Shown here: piece after piece, positions 31,749 to 40,505 of the stretch | Layout: every line of letters begins with the position of its first letter | Numbering within the stretch: the first letter of the stretch is position 1 | NCBI GenBank assembly: GCA_035635855.1 | Contig: DASQAF010000023.1 | Coordinates: 190,801 to 254,800, forward strand | Source: UBA11740 sp035635855 | Lineage (GTDB): Bacteria > Acidobacteriota > Blastocatellia > Pyrinomonadales > Pyrinomonadaceae | Direction: 5' to 3' | DNA: 64,000 nt | Notes under the pieces: model-generated | Seen by the model: the letters and a program-made list of their open reading frames with translations, nothing else | What the model was told of the DNA's origin: nothing | Database searches by the model: none | Position numbers and translations under genes: made by a program

Positions 31749-33302
31749 TTACTGCCCCGCCAGGCTCAAGGTTATTTCCGTCCTTCTGTTCTTTGCGCGG
31801 CTGGCGACTGTGGTGTTTGGCGCGACCGGACTTGCTCCGCCCAGGCCGCTCGCCTGTATCCGGGTTACATCTACGCCGGCTGCGGCAAGCCGCTCAGACA
31901 AGACTCTTGCACGGTCTTGTGTCAGTTGTTGCAGAGTGCCTTCATCGCCGCGATTATCAGTAAACGACTCAATCGAGATTTGATAATCGGGGTTATTGGC
32001 CAGCAAAGCTCCCAATTGATCGAGCTTCGCGGCGGACGCCGCACTGAGGTTTGTCGAGCGCGGATTTACCCACAGCGATTCCGTCAAAATCACCGTCAAT
32101 CCCCGGCCACTCTCCCGCACGGTGCCAAAGCGACCGAGCGATTGTTTGAGAGTTTCGGCGGCGGCACGCTGGTCCGCGGCGCGCTTCTCCGTCGCTCGAC
32201 GGGTGTCCTCGGCCTGCTTCTCGCCTTCAATTCGCGCCAGACGAACTTTCGCGTCTTCGGCGTCGGCGCGGACGGTTTGAATTTCATCGCGCAACCTGGA
32301 GATTTCGGTGCGTGCGTCACGCAATTGCTCGGTGGCGTTCAGCGCATCGCGCTCAGCCAACTCACGCGCGTGGCGCTCAGTTTCCAACTCCGCTTTCAAA
32401 CGACTAATTTCCTGGTTCGCAGTGGCGGTGGATTCTTCCGCGCTGCGCAGCGCCAGGTCACGGCGCTCGACCTCTTCGCGTCTTTCGCGTGCTGCTCGCC
32501 GGACCAGCGCCATGTCTTCCGCCTTGGCCCCGCTGCTGATTGCCTGCCGGGCCAGGATATCTATCTCTCGGATTGGCTGCCGCGTGCGCAGAGCACTTTC
32601 AGCTTGTTCCAAATCGGCCTGCGCGGTGCGCAATTCGTTTGGCGCATCGCGTTCTGCTCCCGCGTATCGCGCCAGGTTGATTGCCTGACGGGCGCCGAGC
32701 AGCGCCACCGGAATATCCCGATAGTCCGACTCGGCTATAGCCGGCACGCTGGCGTCGCGAAAGTAGTCGCTCGTGTTCCCGATGTACTGAATCCGTGAAG
32801 TTTGTACCTGCGCATCACGGATCGCGACCGGCGCCACATTTTCGAGCACCACCATGCGGCTGGGCGAGTGCACCAGAAAATGCGGTTCGGCGGTGACCAC
32901 CAGCGCGAACGTCTGCAAAGGCGTAGTCACGTCAATCTTTGAATCTATCAGCCCGCTGCCGCTGCGTTTGATTTCGCCAAGATTGTCGACGTGCCCGTCA
33001 GGAGAGATCGCCCACAACACATAAGTTGTGTAGACACCGCCCAGCTCGTAAGCGCGCGGCATATGGTCGATGCTCAGCTCGACCCGAGTCCCGCGACGAC
33101 CCTGCCGCCTCACCTTTGCCATGCCTGTCAGACGAGGCAATCGAGTGGTCCCGTGAAAAGTCACTTCGATCGTTTGATCCAAAGGATAGGTGATGGCGAC
33201 CGTCGTGCGACGATTCTCACTTTGGCCGAACGCGCTGGCGACGAGAGAAAGGAGAATCACGATACCTGTGACAACCGTGGTTAGTTTGAAAGCTCGGTTC
33301 AT
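31749..33302 (-). CDS. OmpA-family protein with long coiled coil
   Basis: 517 residues from MNRAFKLTTVVTGIVILLSL, a signal peptide ending near ASAFGQ. Residues about 30-190 form a beta-rich domain; about 215-390 are an Ala/Arg/Glu-rich coiled coil (ERRDLALRSAEESTATANQE and onward). The C-terminal OmpA domain has LGALLANNPDYQISIESFTD, RAKNRRTEITLSL and the DNRGDEGTLQQLTQDRARVL helix that binds peptidoglycan. It probably tethers the outer membrane or periplasm to the wall. The ATG at 33302 is taken as the start because the signal peptide begins there; the frame stays open to 33488. Confidence 0.88.
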   Translation of the reverse strand: MNRAFKLTTVVTGIVILLSLVASAFGQSENRRTTVAITYPLDQTIEVTFHGTTRLPRLTGMAKVRRQGRRGTRVELSIDHMPRAYELGGVYTTYVLWAISPDGHVDNLGEIKRSGSGLIDSKIDVTTPLQTFALVVTAEPHFLVHSPSRMVVLENVAPVAIRDAQVQTSRIQYIGNTSDYFRDASVPAIAESDYRDIPVALLGARQAINLARYAGAERDAPNELRTAQADLEQAESALRTRQPIREIDILARQAISSGAKAEDMALVRRAARERREEVERRDLALRSAEESTATANQEISRLKAELETERHARELAERDALNATEQLRDARTEISRLRDEIQTVRADAEDAKVRLARIEGEKQAEDTRRATEKRAADQRAAAETLKQSLGRFGTVRESGRGLTVILTESLWVNPRSTNLSAASAAKLDQLGALLANNPDYQISIESFTDNRGDEGTLQQLTQDRARVLSERLAAAGVDVTRIQASGLGGASPVAPNTTVASRAKNRRTEITLSLAGQ

Positions 33303-33429
33303 GAATGACTCCAGCAAGTTTTCTGCGAATACTGATCGAACGGCCGCGACCGTCCGCATCGATTGATGCCTTAACTCTGGGTAATTGTTGCCGAAGGAGG
33401 GCGAAGTGGCAAGCTTCGGAGTGGTTAAG

Positions 33430-33545
33430 TGGCCTCCGATTTTCAAGAGCTTACCGGGCCAAGTAAACGACGATCCACGAAAACACACAAAATGGAACTA
33501 GTTGTGTCTGTGCGATTTCGTGTGAGTTCGTGGATCGTTCTGGGC
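33430..33545. repeat. Inverted dispersed repeat (CGATCCACGAAAACACACAA)
   Basis: CGATCCACGAAAACACACAA at about 33470-33489 faces TTCGTGTGAGTTCGTGGATC plus GTTC at about 33517-33540. A hairpin-forming element in the 332-base gap 33303-33634; nothing else is seen there. Confidence 0.6.
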
Positions 33546-33634
33546 CAGGCAAGCGCGCCACGCGCGCTTTCGCGGGTAAGGGTGTCCCACCGTCCCATTG
33601 ACGACTAGACCTGCTGGATGAGGAGTCTTCAGTT

Positions 33635-33805
33635 CTAGCGGGGCAGCGATCGTTCGTAGGCCTTCGTGCGCAAGTCCTGAACAAGTTGAATAACAAAGCA
33701 GGAGACGGCGATCAGCAGAAGCACGTGAACCATGCCGCTTTTGTGCAGCAGGAACTTTAATACCAACCAAGCCACCGTCAAAAGTGAGCCTACGATCCAG
33801 AGCAT
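33635..33805 (-). CDS. Small two-helix membrane protein (lmo0937/DUF5670-like)
   Basis: 56 residues: MLWIVGSLLTVAWLVLKFLL, then HKSGMVHVLLLIAVSCFVIQ and a charged tail LVQDLRTKAYERSLPR. Two short transmembrane helices with a tight turn and the MLW start resemble the lmo0937 family of small membrane proteins often seen in stress-related loci. The ATG at 33805 is the only start; the stop TAG is at 33635-33637. Function unknown. It lies between two larger envelope genes on the same strand. Confidence 0.72.
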   Translation of the reverse strand: MLWIVGSLLTVAWLVLKFLLHKSGMVHVLLLIAVSCFVIQLVQDLRTKAYERSLPR

Positions 33806-33877
33806 TCGAGATGCGCCCCTTCCGAGATGCTCAGAATCTTACGCGTCACGACCTGTCCGGTTCAATGACGAACAGGA

Positions 33878-35476
33878 CTAGTGCCTGGCTTTCGAAAACT
33901 CAATCGCTCGCAAACCTGTTCGCGAAGGATCGCCGGCAATGATGAGTATCCCGGAACCGGAAGGTACGGCAACGACCCGGCGCGATGCGGGTGATGCCGC
34001 GTGGTTCGCCACTGACGAGAGGGATTCACTGTCCTTCCAAACAATCGAGCCGTCGCGGCCGGAGAGCGCCAGCGCAAAAGTGTTACCACCGGCCACCAGA
34101 ACATCCAGCAATCCATCGCCGTTAACGTCGGCGAACGCCGTCGTTTCGGTATCGGCTCCGCCGTCAGCTTCCCAAAGGATCTTACCGTCGGCTGCCTTGA
34201 CGGCGACAACTCGGCCGCGATCAGTGACCATGATCACTTCGACGGTGCCGTCACCGTTGAGATCTCCAGCGGCCAATGTTCCGCGAGGCGCATCTCCGTT
34301 GAGGGTAACTCTACCCAGCGCGCGCAAGTCGGCGGCACTCAAAGCGGTCAGGCCACTCTTCGTGCCCACCAGGATCAAGCCGCCGGCCGATCCGTTTACA
34401 AAGAGCGGAGGCGTAGTTGCCGGGCTGCCTGCGTCTCCTGAGCGTATCAGCGCGCCGATGCGGTTGCGAACTTCAACCTGCCCATTCTCCAACGCAAGTA
34501 TCACTCGGCCGATGCCGTTGTCATCAAGCACGACCGGCGCGCCTGCGACGCGATGCGGCAGTTTGATTTGGCCAATGATGTTTCCAGTAATCCCGTCGAG
34601 AATAAAAAGCCTTTGGAGAGAATTGTCCACGACGAAAATCTCCGACGCGCGGCTTTCGCTGAGCACGGCCGCAGTGTTTACAACCGCCGGCAATGTCGCC
34701 CGCCAAAGTTCACGACCGGTGGCTCCTTCAATCCTGGTCACAGTGACGCCTGACAAGACGGCAACATCGTCCAGGCCTGAACTCGATTTGATCAAGAGCA
34801 CCACTGCCTGAGTTGTGGCGGATCGCAGACTCCTGCCCTCAGGTATTCGTCGGCTCGTGGTCCACAAAGCAACTCCGCTCGTGGCATCCAATGCAAAGGT
34901 CGCCCCGGCGGTATTTACGGCTACAACATCAAATCTGCCAGCGGAACGCAGATGGGCCAGGACGGGATTCGTGACTTCACCGACCAGGGCCCGCCAGCCG
35001 CCTCCGGCGACAACCGAGCCTGAGCCCGGTGTCAATCGGGTATCGGTCGCTCTGTCCGGCGGAGCCTTCGGTGGTTGAGTTTGCGTGCCGGCTTGCGCTG
35101 TTTGCAGCGTCACCTCAATCGCCGCGGCCGCAGAAAACTCGCCCAGCTTCGTAGTCAAAGGCGCGATGCGCCAGTAGTACTTGCCCGGAGCCAGGTCATT
35201 GATCTGATACTCGGTTCCCGCGACCACGCGGTCGAAGATAATGTCATTGAAGCCGTGGTCCGTCGCCAATTGCAAACGATACCGAGATACACCGGGCCGG
35301 GCAGCCCAGCGAAGATGGATCGTCGTCAGGCCGCTCTCCCGCGGCTCCTGCTGCGATTGTGAAATCGGCGAATGCGTGTATGGCGACGGGAGATCGCGTG
35401 CGTGGGCAGAAACCATGCCCAGCGATATCGTTGCGGCGGCTGGAATTAAAACGCGAAGGTGGCCTAAGCGGTACAT
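33878..35476 (-). CDS. Exported FN3 / beta-propeller (FG-GAP/PQQ-like) protein
   Basis: 532 residues. A signal peptide ends near MVSAHARDL. Residues about 50-125 are an FN3-like module (TIHLRWAARPGVSRYRLQLA, LAPGKYYWRIAPL). The rest is a beta propeller with PQQ-type blades (ATSGVALWTTSRR, ATGRELWRATLPA, GRDGSIVWKD) and FG-GAP/VCBS calcium loops (AAGDLNGDGTVEVIMV, AFADVNGDGLLDVLVA). Likely an extracellular or periplasmic binding or scaffold protein. The ATG at 35476 has AGGTGA just upstream. It lies 50 bases downstream of the OmpR-type regulator gene, probably co-transcribed. Confidence 0.87.
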   Translation of the reverse strand: MYRLGHLRVLIPAAATISLGMVSAHARDLPSPYTHSPISQSQQEPRESGLTTIHLRWAARPGVSRYRLQLATDHGFNDIIFDRVVAGTEYQINDLAPGKYYWRIAPLTTKLGEFSAAAAIEVTLQTAQAGTQTQPPKAPPDRATDTRLTPGSGSVVAGGGWRALVGEVTNPVLAHLRSAGRFDVVAVNTAGATFALDATSGVALWTTSRRIPEGRSLRSATTQAVVLLIKSSSGLDDVAVLSGVTVTRIEGATGRELWRATLPAVVNTAAVLSESRASEIFVVDNSLQRLFILDGITGNIIGQIKLPHRVAGAPVVLDDNGIGRVILALENGQVEVRNRIGALIRSGDAGSPATTPPLFVNGSAGGLILVGTKSGLTALSAADLRALGRVTLNGDAPRGTLAAGDLNGDGTVEVIMVTDRGRVVAVKAADGKILWEADGGADTETTAFADVNGDGLLDVLVAGGNTFALALSGRDGSIVWKDSESLSSVANHAASPASRRVVAVPSGSGILIIAGDPSRTGLRAIEFSKARH

Positions 35477-35532
35477 GGTCACCTACTAATAAACGACTAA
35501 TTGCACCTGGTTCCCTTCTGCGCGCCGTCTGA

Positions 35533-36255
35533 TCAGGGACTCTCGTTGAGTTTGTATCCGACGCCGCGAACGGTCAGCACGTAGTGGGGATTCTTCGGGT
35601 CGGCTTCCAGCTTCTTTCGCAGGCGGTTGATATGCGGATCGATATTGCGCTGATAGCCTTCATACTCGGTGCTCCAGACGCGATCGAGCAGGTCGTTGCG
35701 CGACCAGGCGCGCCCGGGCTCTGACGCCAGCAATTCCAGAATCTGAAACTCGAGCGGAGTCAGATCGATTTTGGCGCCGCCACGCGAGACCTCGTGCCGC
35801 CGCTTATCGACCACCAGGTCGCCGATCTCCATGCGCTCCTCGTCGCCGCTCGCCCGCGTTGCCGGAGAGTTGCGGCGCAACAACGCTTCGATTCGATATT
35901 CCAGTTCGCGCGGACTAAAGGGCTTCGCGAGATAATCGTCGGCGCCCGCCTCGAACCCGGCCACTTTGTCGTCGAGCAAATCGTGAGCCGTCAGGAAAAG
36001 CGCCGGCGTTTCGTTGCCGCGCTCTCGGAGCTTTTTCAAGAGTTCGAGACCGGACATTTCCGGCATGGCGACGTCCAGGATAAAGCAGTCGAAATGATCC
36101 GTAGTCGCAGTTTGCAACGCCGCTATGCCACTCTCTTTTTCGGCCACTTCAAAGCCAAGCCGCCGAAAATACTCGGCCAGGAGCGTGCGCATTTCGACGT
36201 CGTCGTCAACGATCATCAGCCTCTTGGCTTGTGCGTTCGTAGGTTCAGGATCCAC
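35533..36255 (-). CDS. OmpR/PhoB-family response regulator
   Basis: 240 residues. Receiver domain with MIVDDDVEMRTLLAEYF (acidic pair), phosphoacceptor Asp in CFILDVAMPEMSGLELL, Thr in ALFLTAHDLLDDKVAG and Lys in DYLAKPFSPREL. The C-terminal winged helix (IDLTPLEFQILELLASEPGR, WSRNDLLDRVW, NIDPHINRLRKKLE, VRGVGYKL) binds DNA. No histidine kinase gene is adjacent, so it is an orphan in this window. Divergent from the ABC transporter gene at 36475. Confidence 0.93.
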   Translation of the reverse strand: MDPEPTNAQAKRLMIVDDDVEMRTLLAEYFRRLGFEVAEKESGIAALQTATTDHFDCFILDVAMPEMSGLELLKKLRERGNETPALFLTAHDLLDDKVAGFEAGADDYLAKPFSPRELEYRIEALLRRNSPATRASGDEERMEIGDLVVDKRRHEVSRGGAKIDLTPLEFQILELLASEPGRAWSRNDLLDRVWSTEYEGYQRNIDPHINRLRKKLEADPKNPHYVLTVRGVGYKLNESP

Positions 36256-36474
36256 AGTAGTTTTCCTTGTGTTCAGGTCAGACCGAAACGGTTAGACGGC
36301 GACCGCTTAGTCCTCGACCTGCAATTTTTATCTCTGAAGCATCAGGGGTTTCGCTTTAGTATGTACAGCCTGTGCCTTGACGTCAAACGTTTAGGCTAAG
36401 TATATTGCCAGCCTGTAATCGTGCGCCGGGCTTTCTGGTCCTTCCCGATAAACGATCCAGATATCCGATTTGAG

Positions 36475-38283
36475 ATGAACGACCTGCGGCGGCTTCTAAG
36501 ATATCTTCTGCCTCACACCGGCACGTTTGCCTTAGCCACCATTGCGATGATCGTCGTGGGCTTGCTGGAAAGTGCCACGGGCGCCTTGATCGTACCCATT
36601 TTCGATCAGGCCTTTGCCCAGGCGGGCGGGCATCGCACACCCACGCTTTTTGGATTGCAAAAAATAATCCCGGCCTCCGGCCTCGCTGCCTGGCGAACAA
36701 TCGCGGTGTTGTTACTCGCCTTTACGATTGTAAAAGGAATCGCCGAGTACTTCTCAACCTATTGGATGGCCTATATCGGGCAGTCTTCAATTCTCAGTTT
36801 GCGTCAGGATCTTTACAGCCATCTGCTTTCACAGTCGGCAGCATTCTTCGAACGCCATCGCACGAACTACCTGGTTTCGCGCCTGATCTCCAACGCCGCG
36901 TCAATCGAAGCAGCGGTGACGCACACGTTGCGCGACATGCTGCGCGAGGGCTTTACTTTGATCGCTTTGCTGGCGGCGTCGTTCTATTTCAACTGGCGAC
37001 TGACTCTGGGCGCGTTGTTAATAGCACCACCCATCGCCGGGTTGACGATGCGGTTTGGGAACTCGCTCCGTAAACTGGCGCGCGAATCCTCCGAAGGCAG
37101 CAAGCGCTTGACCGATACCGCCCAGGAAGCTCTGGCCAATCACAACATTGTGAAGGCATATCGCGGCGAGACCCGTGAACGGGGCCGCTTCACGGCGGTG
37201 GCCGAACGGATTCGCCGAGCCAATTTGCGCTCGGCCAGTATCGCCGGGATGTCGCCGCCGATCATCGAGCTCATTGGCGTGCTCTTTGTCGTGGCACTGC
37301 TCTTCTTTGGCGAACGCGAAATCCGTCTCGGTCGAATGAACACGGCCCAGTTTCTTACTTTCCTCTTCTTCCTGGCGCGCAGTTACGACCCGATGCGGAA
37401 GCTTTCGCGGCTGCATAATTCCCTGTCCCAGGCCCTGGGCGCAGCCAACCACCTCTGGGAAGTCATGGATGAGGATGACGAGATTCCCGAGAAGCCAAAC
37501 GCCGTCGCATTGCCGGCATTGCGGCGCCAGATCGAATTTCGAGACGTGAATTTTGGTTATGCGAACGAAGGCCGCGTCGTCTTGCGCGACATCAATCTGA
37601 CGGTGCCGGCGGGACGGATGGTGGCGCTGGTCGGAGAATCCGGCGGCGGCAAATCCACCTTGACTAAGCTGTTGCCGCGCTTTCACGACCCCTCCTCGGG
37701 CGCGGTGCTCTGGGACGAAATCGATCTGCGAGACGCAAGCATCCCCAGCCTGCGCCGCCAACTGGCCCTGGTTACCCAGGAAACAGTGCTCTTCAACGAC
37801 ACCGTCCGCTATAACCTCTCATATGGCCGGCCCGACGCCACGGACGAGCAACTCCACGACGCCGCGCGCACCGCGCTGGCGCACGATTTTATCCTCGAAC
37901 TGCCGCGCGGCTACGACACTGTGATCGGGGAGCGCGGCACTTTCCTTTCCGGCGGACAGAGACAACGTCTGGCAATCGCGCGAGCAGTGCTGATTGACGC
38001 GCCTGTTCTGGTGCTTGACGAAGCGACCTCTGCGCTGGATGCTGAATCGGAACAGTTGGTGCAGCGCGCGATTGCAAATCTGATTCGCGACCGCACGACG
38101 ATCGTGATTGCGCATCGCCTGTCGACAGTGCGCCGGGCTGATTTGATCGTCGTCATGGAACGCGGCCGGATTATTGAACAAGGAACTCACGCCGAGTTAC
38201 TTGCGCGCGGCGGGCAGTATCAGCGACTTTATGAATTGCAATTTGCTGATGAAGAAGAATTGTCAGTTGTTAGTGGCCAGTAG
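36475..38283 (+). CDS. MsbA-type ABC exporter (membrane and ATPase fused)
   Basis: 602 residues. Six transmembrane helices in the first 320 residues (TFALATIAMIVVGLLES, TLIALLAASFYFNWRLTLGA, IIELIGVLFVVALLFFG). The ATPase follows with Walker A GESGGGKST, Q loop ALVTQETVLFND, signature LSGGQRQRLAIARA, Walker B LVLDEATSALD and switch His in IAHRLSTVRRADLI. This is the lipid A/lipid flippase subgroup by overall pattern; the substrate is not proven. The ATG at 36475 is preferred to a GTG at 36421 because family proteins begin with the helix just after it. Confidence 0.9.
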   Translation: MNDLRRLLRYLLPHTGTFALATIAMIVVGLLESATGALIVPIFDQAFAQAGGHRTPTLFGLQKIIPASGLAAWRTIAVLLLAFTIVKGIAEYFSTYWMAYIGQSSILSLRQDLYSHLLSQSAAFFERHRTNYLVSRLISNAASIEAAVTHTLRDMLREGFTLIALLAASFYFNWRLTLGALLIAPPIAGLTMRFGNSLRKLARESSEGSKRLTDTAQEALANHNIVKAYRGETRERGRFTAVAERIRRANLRSASIAGMSPPIIELIGVLFVVALLFFGEREIRLGRMNTAQFLTFLFFLARSYDPMRKLSRLHNSLSQALGAANHLWEVMDEDDEIPEKPNAVALPALRRQIEFRDVNFGYANEGRVVLRDINLTVPAGRMVALVGESGGGKSTLTKLLPRFHDPSSGAVLWDEIDLRDASIPSLRRQLALVTQETVLFNDTVRYNLSYGRPDATDEQLHDAARTALAHDFILELPRGYDTVIGERGTFLSGGQRQRLAIARAVLIDAPVLVLDEATSALDAESEQLVQRAIANLIRDRTTIVIAHRLSTVRRADLIVVMERGRIIEQGTHAELLARGGQYQRLYELQFADEEELSVVSGQ

Positions 38284-38441
38284 TCAGTTGTTAATCAATA
38301 GTCAGTGGCAAGTTGTCAGTACTCAGTTGTTTCGCTCTTATCGAAAGATCGTGGATACTGGCGGACGCGCTAATGAACAACGAACGCGGGCTCGTAACTG
38401 TTAACGACTGACTATTAACGACTGACCACTGACCACCACTT
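38270..38441. repeat. Dispersed repeat (TAGTCAGTTGTTA-type, tandem and inverted)
   Basis: Imperfect repeats such as TTGTCAGTTGTTAGTGG, TAGTCAGTTGTTAATC and TTGTCAGTACTCAGTTG at 38265-38335, with the inverted CTGACTATTAACGACTGACC at 38408-38427. The same family recurs at 54209-54344. The first copy overlaps the 3' end of the ABC transporter gene (codons for LSVVSGQ). Confidence 0.7.
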
Positions 38442-39320
38442 ATGAAATCAATGACCGGATTCGGCCGCGGCGCGGCCAATGGCGACGACTTCGCAGTCGC
38501 AGTTGAAATCAAGACCGTGAATAATCGATTTCTTGATATTCACTTGCGTCTTACCCAGGAACTCTCGGCCATCGAGACCATAATTAGAAGACGAGTGGGC
38601 GCCCGCCTGTCTCGCGGCCGAGTTGATCTCAGCATCAATTTTGATCGCACCGGTGAGACCACCTACGAAGTCAATAAGCCGCTGATTGCCGGCTATGTAA
38701 AGGCCATACGTGAAATCCAGGAGCAATTTGGCTTGCCCGGGGAGATCGACGTCAATTCGGTCGCTCGTCTTCCCGGCGCACTGACACCGGCGCGGGACGG
38801 ATTGAACGAGGTGAATATGGAAGGGCTGCAACGTGCGCTGGACGAAGCACTCGACAATCTGGAAAAGATGCGCGCCAGCGAGGGCGCGGCGCTGGCGGCT
38901 GAGATGCGCGTGCGGGTTGCCAAGATCGAAGCCGAAGTCCCGGTCATCGAAGCCACCGCCACCGCCCTGGTTGACGCTTACCGGCAACGTTTACAGAAAC
39001 GCATCGGAGAGCTGATGGCCCGCGGCGGCCAGACGATCGAACTGGACGGCAGCCGGCTGGCGCAGGAAGTGGCCTACCTGGCCGATCGTAGCGATATCAC
39101 AGAAGAGCTGGCGCGGCTAAGAAGTCACTTGGATCAATTTCGCTCGGCAATCGATGCCGAGGGCGAGGTCGGTAAGCGTCTGGATTTTCTGCTTCAGGAG
39201 CTTAATCGCGAAGCCAACACCGTACTGGCAAAATCGACGGAAGTTTCAATTAAAGACGCAGCGTTGGCAATCAAAGCTGAGGTTGAGAAACTGCGCGAAC
39301 AAGTGCAAAATGTTGAATGA
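38442..39320 (+). CDS. yicC: YicC/YloC-family endoribonuclease
   Basis: 292 residues. MKSMTGFGRGAANGDDF is the invariant YicC start, followed by AVEIKTVNNRFLDIHLRLTQ and the C-terminal DUF1732 part with EVAYLADRSDITEELARLRS and EVGKRLDFLLQELNREANT. Members are hexameric endoribonucleases involved in RNA turnover; this function comes from the E. coli and B. subtilis proteins. First gene of a yicC-gmk-rpoZ operon, an order conserved in many bacteria. Overlaps gmk by 11 bases. Confidence 0.94.
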   Translation: MKSMTGFGRGAANGDDFAVAVEIKTVNNRFLDIHLRLTQELSAIETIIRRRVGARLSRGRVDLSINFDRTGETTYEVNKPLIAGYVKAIREIQEQFGLPGEIDVNSVARLPGALTPARDGLNEVNMEGLQRALDEALDNLEKMRASEGAALAAEMRVRVAKIEAEVPVIEATATALVDAYRQRLQKRIGELMARGGQTIELDGSRLAQEVAYLADRSDITEELARLRSHLDQFRSAIDAEGEVGKRLDFLLQELNREANTVLAKSTEVSIKDAALAIKAEVEKLREQVQNVE

Positions 39321-39978
39321 GCTGACAACAGCAGAAAAACCCAAAGACGCGATCACGACGATCGGGCGTGGAATGCTGATCGTAGTCAGTTCGCCGTCGG
39401 GGGGCGGCAAAGGCACCTTGATCGATCGCGTATTGAAGACGGTGCCCGGTGTTAGTTATTCGGTATCCTACACTACTCGCCAACCTCGCGAAGGCGAACA
39501 ACACGGTCGGGAATATCATTTCGTTTCGACTGAAGTGTTCGAAGAAATGATTCGCCGCAGCGAGTTTCTCGAATGGGCAAACGTTTATGGCTCTCTGTAT
39601 GGAACCAGCCGGGCGCAGGTCGAACGAGAACGCGCTGGCGGACATGACATTATTCTCGAGATCGATGTTCAGGGCGCATCCAGTATTCGCGCCCTGGTTC
39701 ATGACGCGGTAAGTGTTTTTATCCTGCCGCCGTCATTTGAGTTGCTGCGAAATCGACTGGTAGCGCGGGGAACAGATTCCCCCGCGGATCTCGAGCGTCG
39801 GTTACGCGGTGCGCCGGGCGAAGTCGAGCAGTACAAATATTTCAGCTATGTGATTCTCAACGACGATATCAACCGAGCCTCAGCGCAACTGGCGTCGGTG
39901 ATTTACGCCGAGCGAGCTCGCCGCGAGCGCCAGGAACCAGGCCTAAAAGATACGCTGGCAGATTTTGGCGGACGTTGA
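39310..39978 (+). CDS. gmk: Guanylate kinase
   Basis: 222 residues with the ATG inside the end of yicC. It converts GMP to GDP with ATP. MLIVVSSPSGGGKGTLIDRV is the P-loop; YTTRQPREGEQHGREYHFV the GMP-binding region; ILEIDVQGASSIR the Walker B region; VARGTDSPADLERRLR the lid; and YFSYVILNDDINRA the C-terminal part. A 19-residue N-terminal extension (MLNELTTAEKPKDAITTIG) precedes the core; translation could also start at the internal ATG just before LIVVSS. Confidence 0.95.
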   Translation: MLNELTTAEKPKDAITTIGRGMLIVVSSPSGGGKGTLIDRVLKTVPGVSYSVSYTTRQPREGEQHGREYHFVSTEVFEEMIRRSEFLEWANVYGSLYGTSRAQVERERAGGHDIILEIDVQGASSIRALVHDAVSVFILPPSFELLRNRLVARGTDSPADLERRLRGAPGEVEQYKYFSYVILNDDINRASAQLASVIYAERARRERQEPGLKDTLADFGGR

Positions 39979-40048
39979 GAGCCGAGCGGTTTTTCATCAA
40001 GCGGGAAGGGGTGAAATCGTTTTAGTTCGGAGGTCACCAAAACATTTT

Positions 40049-40303
40049 ATGGCTACCAAAGTTCGCGAAGAGGTTATCGAGACAGCAGAACAACCGCATT
40101 CGCAGGAGATTGATTCCAAGTATCGTCTGATCATTCTGGCCGCCAAGCGCAGCAAACAACTTCAACGTGGAGCGCGGCCGCGTATCGATATCGACCCCAC
40201 CAAACATAAGCCGACTCGGATCGCTCTCGAGGAAGTCGTCCAGGGCAAGATACCGTTTCATACGACAACTGACGGCGATGATGACCTGGGCGAAGAGTCT
40301 TAG
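40049..40303 (+). CDS. rpoZ: DNA-directed RNA polymerase omega subunit
   Basis: 84 residues. DSKYRLIILAAKRSKQLQRG and the Arg-rich PTKHKPTRIALEEVVQGKI match omega, which wraps the beta-prime C-terminus and helps assemble RNA polymerase. The ATG at 40049 is chosen because the conserved part starts there; an upstream in-frame ATG at 39965 lies inside gmk. Third gene of the yicC-gmk-rpoZ set, 70 bases after gmk. Confidence 0.92.
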   Translation: MATKVREEVIETAEQPHSQEIDSKYRLIILAAKRSKQLQRGARPRIDIDPTKHKPTRIALEEVVQGKIPFHTTTDGDDDLGEES

Positions 40304-40505
40304 ATATAGCCGACGATTTAGCAAATCCATTTTCTATTTCTCATTTGACATTTTTCATTGATCATTTGCAGGGCGAAGGATGTATTCGCCCTCTGTGGTT
40401 AACTTCGAGAGGAGATGAGCGTGGTGTTCCAAATGGATATATGAAAATGTCAAATGAGAAATGGAAAATGATTTTGGAACCAACGTTGCCACCCAACTAC
40501 CTTAC

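Noticed and set aside
33498..33770. A - strand frame of 90 codons
   Set aside because: It overlaps the well-supported small membrane gene at 33635-33805 in another frame and runs into a dispersed repeat.
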